Assembly: GCA_934511545.1 (NCBI GenBank)
Contig: CAKSWM010000048.1
Span: 1 to 8,611 of the forward strand
DNA: 8,611 nt
Reading direction: 5' to 3'
Origin: an uncultured Oscillospiraceae bacterium
GTDB lineage: Bacteria > Bacillota > Clostridia > Oscillospirales > Oscillospiraceae
In this document: one piece after another, positions 6,402-8,611 of the stretch
How positions within the stretch are numbered: position 1 is the stretch's first letter
Layout: every line of letters starts with the position of its first letter
Translations under genes and position numbers: made by a program
The notes under the pieces: model-generated
Database searches by the model: none
What the model was told of the DNA's origin: nothing
The model's input: the letters and a program-made list of their open reading frames with translations, nothing else

Positions 6402-7685
6402 TTACAGCAGCTTGTCGAAAGCCTGCCTTCTCGGGTCGTGCCCCTCCTCGACGGAGACGAGGATATTGCCGCGGTAGCTGTATCCGCAGCGTTTCAGAAG
6501 CTCCTGCATGGCCTTGTTTTTTCTGTGTGTGTCAACACGGATGACGTTTCTGCCGCGGGCAAGGGTTATCTCATCGGCAAAGCGGAAGAGCATATCCGCA
6601 AGCCCGCTGCCGCGGAACTCCGCCGCGACGGCACTGCGGTGCAGAACGCAATAGGGCCCGTCCGTGCGCCATTTTCCGTCCGTCAGGCTGTCATAGGTCT
6701 TTTCCGGATAGCTTGAAAGAGAGAAAAATGCAGCCGTTTTCCCGCCGTATGTTACAACGTAGCAGTCGCCGCGGGACATATCGTTCCGGAAAGCTTCCGC
6801 GTTCGGATAGTCCCCCTGCCACTGGTCAACGCGGTTTTTGCGCAGATAATTGCGCGCCTGACGCACGATGAGCAGGATGTCGTCCAAATCTTCCTCCGCC
6901 GCGAGGCGGTATTCCACCGGCTCCGTAAGCTTTTTGCGTCTGCGGTCGCGCAGTATTTCCTGATACAGCTCCGCATCCGTTCCCTCCAGCGTCAGCTTTT
7001 GGAACATATCGGGGCGCTTTTCCATCGTCCGTTCGATAGCTTTTTTGCGCCGCCAGCGCTCGACCGCGGCATGGTTGCCGCTGCGCAGCACCTCGGGCAC
7101 GGCGCGCCCCTCCCATACCTCCGGACGCGTATACTGCGGATATTCGAGCAGCCCATCCCAGTGGCTCTCGCCGGTGTAGCACTCCTCGCTGGCCAGAACG
7201 CCGGGAACGAGCCGGCAGACGGCGTCCGTTACGGCCATCGCCGCGATCTCGCCGCCGGTGAGCACAAAGTCGCCGAGGGATATTTCCTCGTCCACGCACT
7301 GCTCTATGAACCGTTCGTCCACGCCCTCATAATGTCCGCAGACGAGCACAAGGTGGTCATAGTCCCGCGCAAGACGCTTTGCGGTCTCCTGTGTGAATGT
7401 AGGGCCCTGCGGCGACATGTATATGACCCGCGTGCGCCGCCCGGACGTCTTTTCGAGAATGACGTCCAGGCAGGATTTGAGCGGCTGAGCCATCAGAACA
7501 CAGCCCCAGCCGCCGCCGTAGGGATAATCGTCGACCTGGAACTGTCTGTTTTCCGTATAATCGCGTATCTGAACGCAGTTTATATCAAGTATATCCTTTT
7601 TTGAAGCTCTTCCGAGGATGCTTTCGTCAAGCACAGCCTGCATCCTGTCGGGGAAAAGCGTCATGATGTCGATCTTATAGGACAA
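6402..7685 (-). CDS. trmD: tRNA (guanine37-N1)-methyltransferase fused to a GNAT acetyltransferase domain
   Basis: TrmD methylates N1 of G37 next to the anticodon and prevents +1 frameshifts. Residues 1-250 are a full TrmD: KIDIMTLFP, DDYPYGGGWG (52-61), MSPQGPTFTQETAKRLA (90-106), CGHYEGVDERF (116-126), EEISLGDFVLTGGE (133-146), the probable catalytic Asp154 in AVTDAV, and YTRPEVWEG with LRSGNHAAVERWR (185-212). Standalone enzymes end at about 240-250. Here about 175 more residues form a GNAT domain: YRLAAEEDLDDI (259-270), VDQWQGDYP (286-294), the acetyl-CoA loop RGSGLA (358-363, matching R-x-x-G-x-A), and a C-terminal LLKRCGYSYRG. There is no stop or frameshift at the junction (KKLTEPVEYR, 251-260). 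The start is a TTG at 7685; an in-frame TGA lies just upstream, and GGGAG sits 11 bases before. The acetyl acceptor is unknown. The gap to rimM is 23 bases. Confidence 0.95.
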   Translation of the reverse strand: MSYKIDIMTLFPDRMQAVLDESILGRASKKDILDINCVQIRDYTENRQFQVDDYPYGGGWGCVLMAQPLKSCLDVILEKTSGRRTRVIYMSPQGPTFTQETAKRLARDYDHLVLVCGHYEGVDERFIEQCVDEEISLGDFVLTGGEIAAMAVTDAVCRLVPGVLASEECYTGESHWDGLLEYPQYTRPEVWEGRAVPEVLRSGNHAAVERWRRKKAIERTMEKRPDMFQKLTLEGTDAELYQEILRDRRRKKLTEPVEYRLAAEEDLDDILLIVRQARNYLRKNRVDQWQGDYPNAEAFRNDMSRGDCYVVTYGGKTAAFFSLSSYPEKTYDSLTDGKWRTDGPYCVLHRSAVAAEFRGSGLADMLFRFADEITLARGRNVIRVDTHRKNKAMQELLKRCGYSYRGNILVSVEEGHDPRRQAFDKLL

Positions 7686-7708
7686 ATAATATCACTCTCC
7701 CGGAAAGC

Positions 7709-8194
7709 TTACATTCCCTCGATGAGCCTGACGGTCACTACCGCGTTTTCGGCGTCCGTGTTCAGAACAAATTCCGGCACGGCGGGAATGAGTATTTCCC
7801 TTTCTCCACGCACGACATAGACGTTGCCTGCCGGCATATCCAGCACCTCGGCAAGCTTTCCGATCTCCGTTCCGCTTTCATCGACCACCGAAGCGCCGAT
7901 CATATCCTGTATGAACCAGCTGCCCTCCGGAAGCTTTGCATCCGCGCGGTTTATGAAGATGATCCTGTTTTTGAGCTTCATGGCCTCCTCAACGCTGTCC
8001 ACGCCGTCGAGCAGGGCGATCAGAAAGCCCTTGTGGACGCGGGAATGGAGCACCCGTACCTCCGTCCCGTCGATATATATTCTTTTGAATCCCCGGAGAA
8101 AATCGGCGCTGTCGGCCCAGGGATCGATCTTGACTTCGCCCCTTACGCCGTGCGTATTGATGATCTTTCCGGCTTCAAGAAATTCCTTTTTCAT
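7709..8194 (-). CDS. rimM: Ribosome maturation factor RimM
   Basis: RimM binds ribosomal protein S19 and helps the 30S head mature. The protein has 161 residues, near the usual 160-180. The N-terminal RimM beta-barrel starts with AGKIINTHGVRGEVKIDP (8-25). A linker (about 85-95) leads to the C-terminal PRC-barrel: SWFIQDMIGASVVDESG, IGKLAEVLDMPAGNVYVV, and ILIPAVPEFV, ending RLIEGM. The ATG at 8194 is preceded by GAGG and seven consecutive T's as spacer. A hairpin terminator stands between it and khpA, so part of the transcription from rpsP-khpA may stop before rimM. trmD follows after 23 bases. Confidence 0.96.
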   Translation of the reverse strand: MKKEFLEAGKIINTHGVRGEVKIDPWADSADFLRGFKRIYIDGTEVRVLHSRVHKGFLIALLDGVDSVEEAMKLKNRIIFINRADAKLPEGSWFIQDMIGASVVDESGTEIGKLAEVLDMPAGNVYVVRGEREILIPAVPEFVLNTDAENAVVTVRLIEGM

Positions 8195-8212
8195 AAAAAA
8201 ACCTCATAAACA

Positions 8213-8243
8213 AAAAGGGGGGAGCGTTTCCTCTCCCCCTTTT
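8213..8243 (-). terminator. Hairpin terminator or attenuator between khpA and rimM
   Basis: On the minus strand AAAAGGGGGAG pairs with CTCCCCC-TTTT (one C bulged) around an eight-base loop, followed by TTTTTG. It starts about 10 bases after the khpA stop and ends about 20 bases before the rimM start. It has all elements of an intrinsic terminator. Since no convincing promoter lies between it and rimM, it probably acts as a partial stop that lowers rimM-trmD-coaW-rsmA relative to rpsP-khpA. Confidence 0.7.
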
Positions 8244-8252
8244 ATCAGGGCG

Positions 8253-8483
8253 TCAGTCCATTATCTCGACAGACACCTTCTTGCCCTGCCTTTGGGCGAC
8301 GGCCTTCATAAGGATGCGGATCTCTTTCACGATCCTGCCCTGACGGCCGATGACCTTGCCCATATCGCCGTCTGCGACCCGCACTTCAAATACGGTCTCG
8401 TTTCCGGACTCGCGCTCGGTCACAGCGACCTCGTCGGGTTTTTCGACGAGATTCTGTACAATGTAGGTCAAGAGTTCTTTCAT
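8253..8483 (-). CDS. khpA: KH-domain RNA-binding protein KhpA
   Basis: This 76-residue protein is a single type II KH domain. It binds RNA through the GxxG loop, visible as GKVIGRQGRI with Gly-Arg-Gln-Gly at about 46-49. In Gram-positive bacteria KhpA pairs with KhpB (Jag/EloR) and affects cell elongation and RNA fate; KhpB is not in this window. Length and position between rpsP and rimM are those of the Firmicute ylqC gene. The ATG at 8483 lies 16 bases after the rpsP stop. Its ribosome site AAGGAG overlaps that stop codon (TAAGGAG), with a slightly long spacer of 12 bases, suggesting coupling to rpsP translation. Confidence 0.96.
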   Translation of the reverse strand: MKELLTYIVQNLVEKPDEVAVTERESGNETVFEVRVADGDMGKVIGRQGRIVKEIRILMKAVAQRQGKKVSVEIMD

Positions 8484-8499
8484 TATCAGCTGTTACTCC

Positions 8500-8611
8500 T
8501 TATGCCTCTGCCTTCTTGAGCAGCGCCTTGACGGTGTCAGTAGGCTGAGCGCCGTTGGAGATCCAATACTTTGCGCGCTCGAGATCAATCTTGACCAGAG
8601 CGGGCTCGGCG
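8500..8611 (-). CDS. rpsP: 30S ribosomal protein S16, C-terminal part (gene runs off the window)
   Basis: The last 36 codons of S16 are present, ending in TAA at 8502-8500. The reading [19 protein letters not shown] followed by [14 protein letters not shown] is the strongly conserved C-terminal half of S16 (typical full length 80-90 residues). S16 is a primary assembly protein of the 30S body. The start and promoter lie beyond the right edge. khpA follows after 16 bases in the same transcript, the usual order in Firmicutes. Confidence 0.96.
   Translation of the reverse strand, partial: AEPALVKIDLERAKYWISNGAQPTDTVKALLKKAEA

Noticed and set aside
5539..6477. A 312-codon plus-strand frame opposite coaW
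   Set aside because: Low-complexity Ala/Gly/Arg-rich translation typical of a shadow frame; the minus-strand pantothenate kinase explains the sequence.
6999..7604. A 201-codon plus-strand frame opposite trmD
   Set aside because: It is antisense to conserved TrmD motifs and has no independent coding evidence.
1..8611. CRISPR arrays, tRNA or rRNA genes, insertion sequences, attachment sites, defence genes
   Set aside because: No regularly spaced repeats, cloverleaf sequences, transposase or integrase motifs, terminal inverted repeats or defence domains were seen by eye on either strand.

Overview
The window looks like a chromosomal segment from a low-to-mid-GC Gram-positive anaerobe of the class Clostridia, most plausibly an Oscillospiraceae/Ruminococcaceae-type gut bacterium. 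The reasons are the rpsP-khpA-rimM-trmD order typical of Firmicutes, a cysteine T-box riboswitch ahead of cysE-cysS, strong GGAGG ribosome sites, a type II pantothenate kinase, and a ferredoxin/fumarate-reductase-like flavoprotein of the anaerobic kind. The GC content looks moderately high, with many GC-rich third positions. The assignment is inferred; no 16S or other taxon marker is present.

Every gene I can support lies on the minus strand, so the biology reads from right to left. At the right edge is a ribosome and tRNA maturation cluster: the 3' end of rpsP (ribosomal protein S16), khpA (KH-domain RNA chaperone), a small hairpin terminator or attenuator, rimM (30S maturation factor), trmD (tRNA m1G37 methyltransferase, here fused to a C-terminal GNAT acetyltransferase domain), coaW (type II pantothenate kinase) and rsmA/ksgA (16S rRNA dimethyltransferase). 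Gaps between these genes are 6 to 58 bases. A perfect 26-bp palindrome five bases past the rsmA stop closes the cluster.

Next, about 350 bases without a gene hold a complete cysteine regulatory leader: a strong promoter (TTGACA, 18 bases, TAAAAT with a TG extension), a T-box riboswitch with a UGC specifier and a UGGA acceptor-binding bulge (both matching tRNA-Cys), and a terminator with a U-tract. It controls cysE (serine O-acetyltransferase) and cysS (cysteinyl-tRNA synthetase), which overlap by ATGA. Uncharged tRNA-Cys should therefore raise both cysteine synthesis and its charging. A long hairpin terminator follows cysS.

The left part is a separately transcribed gene for a 628-residue flavoprotein with an N-terminal pair of 4Fe-4S clusters, with its own promoter and ribosome site. 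Its substrate cannot be named from sequence. The leftmost 232 bases hold only a strong hairpin terminator, minor hairpins and possibly the last codons of a plus-strand gene.

Most of the window is ordinary housekeeping. I found no defence system, mobile element, CRISPR array or clearly new system. The points most worth a second look are the TrmD-GNAT fusion, the internal terminator between khpA and rimM, the cysteine T-box, and the unassigned flavoprotein.
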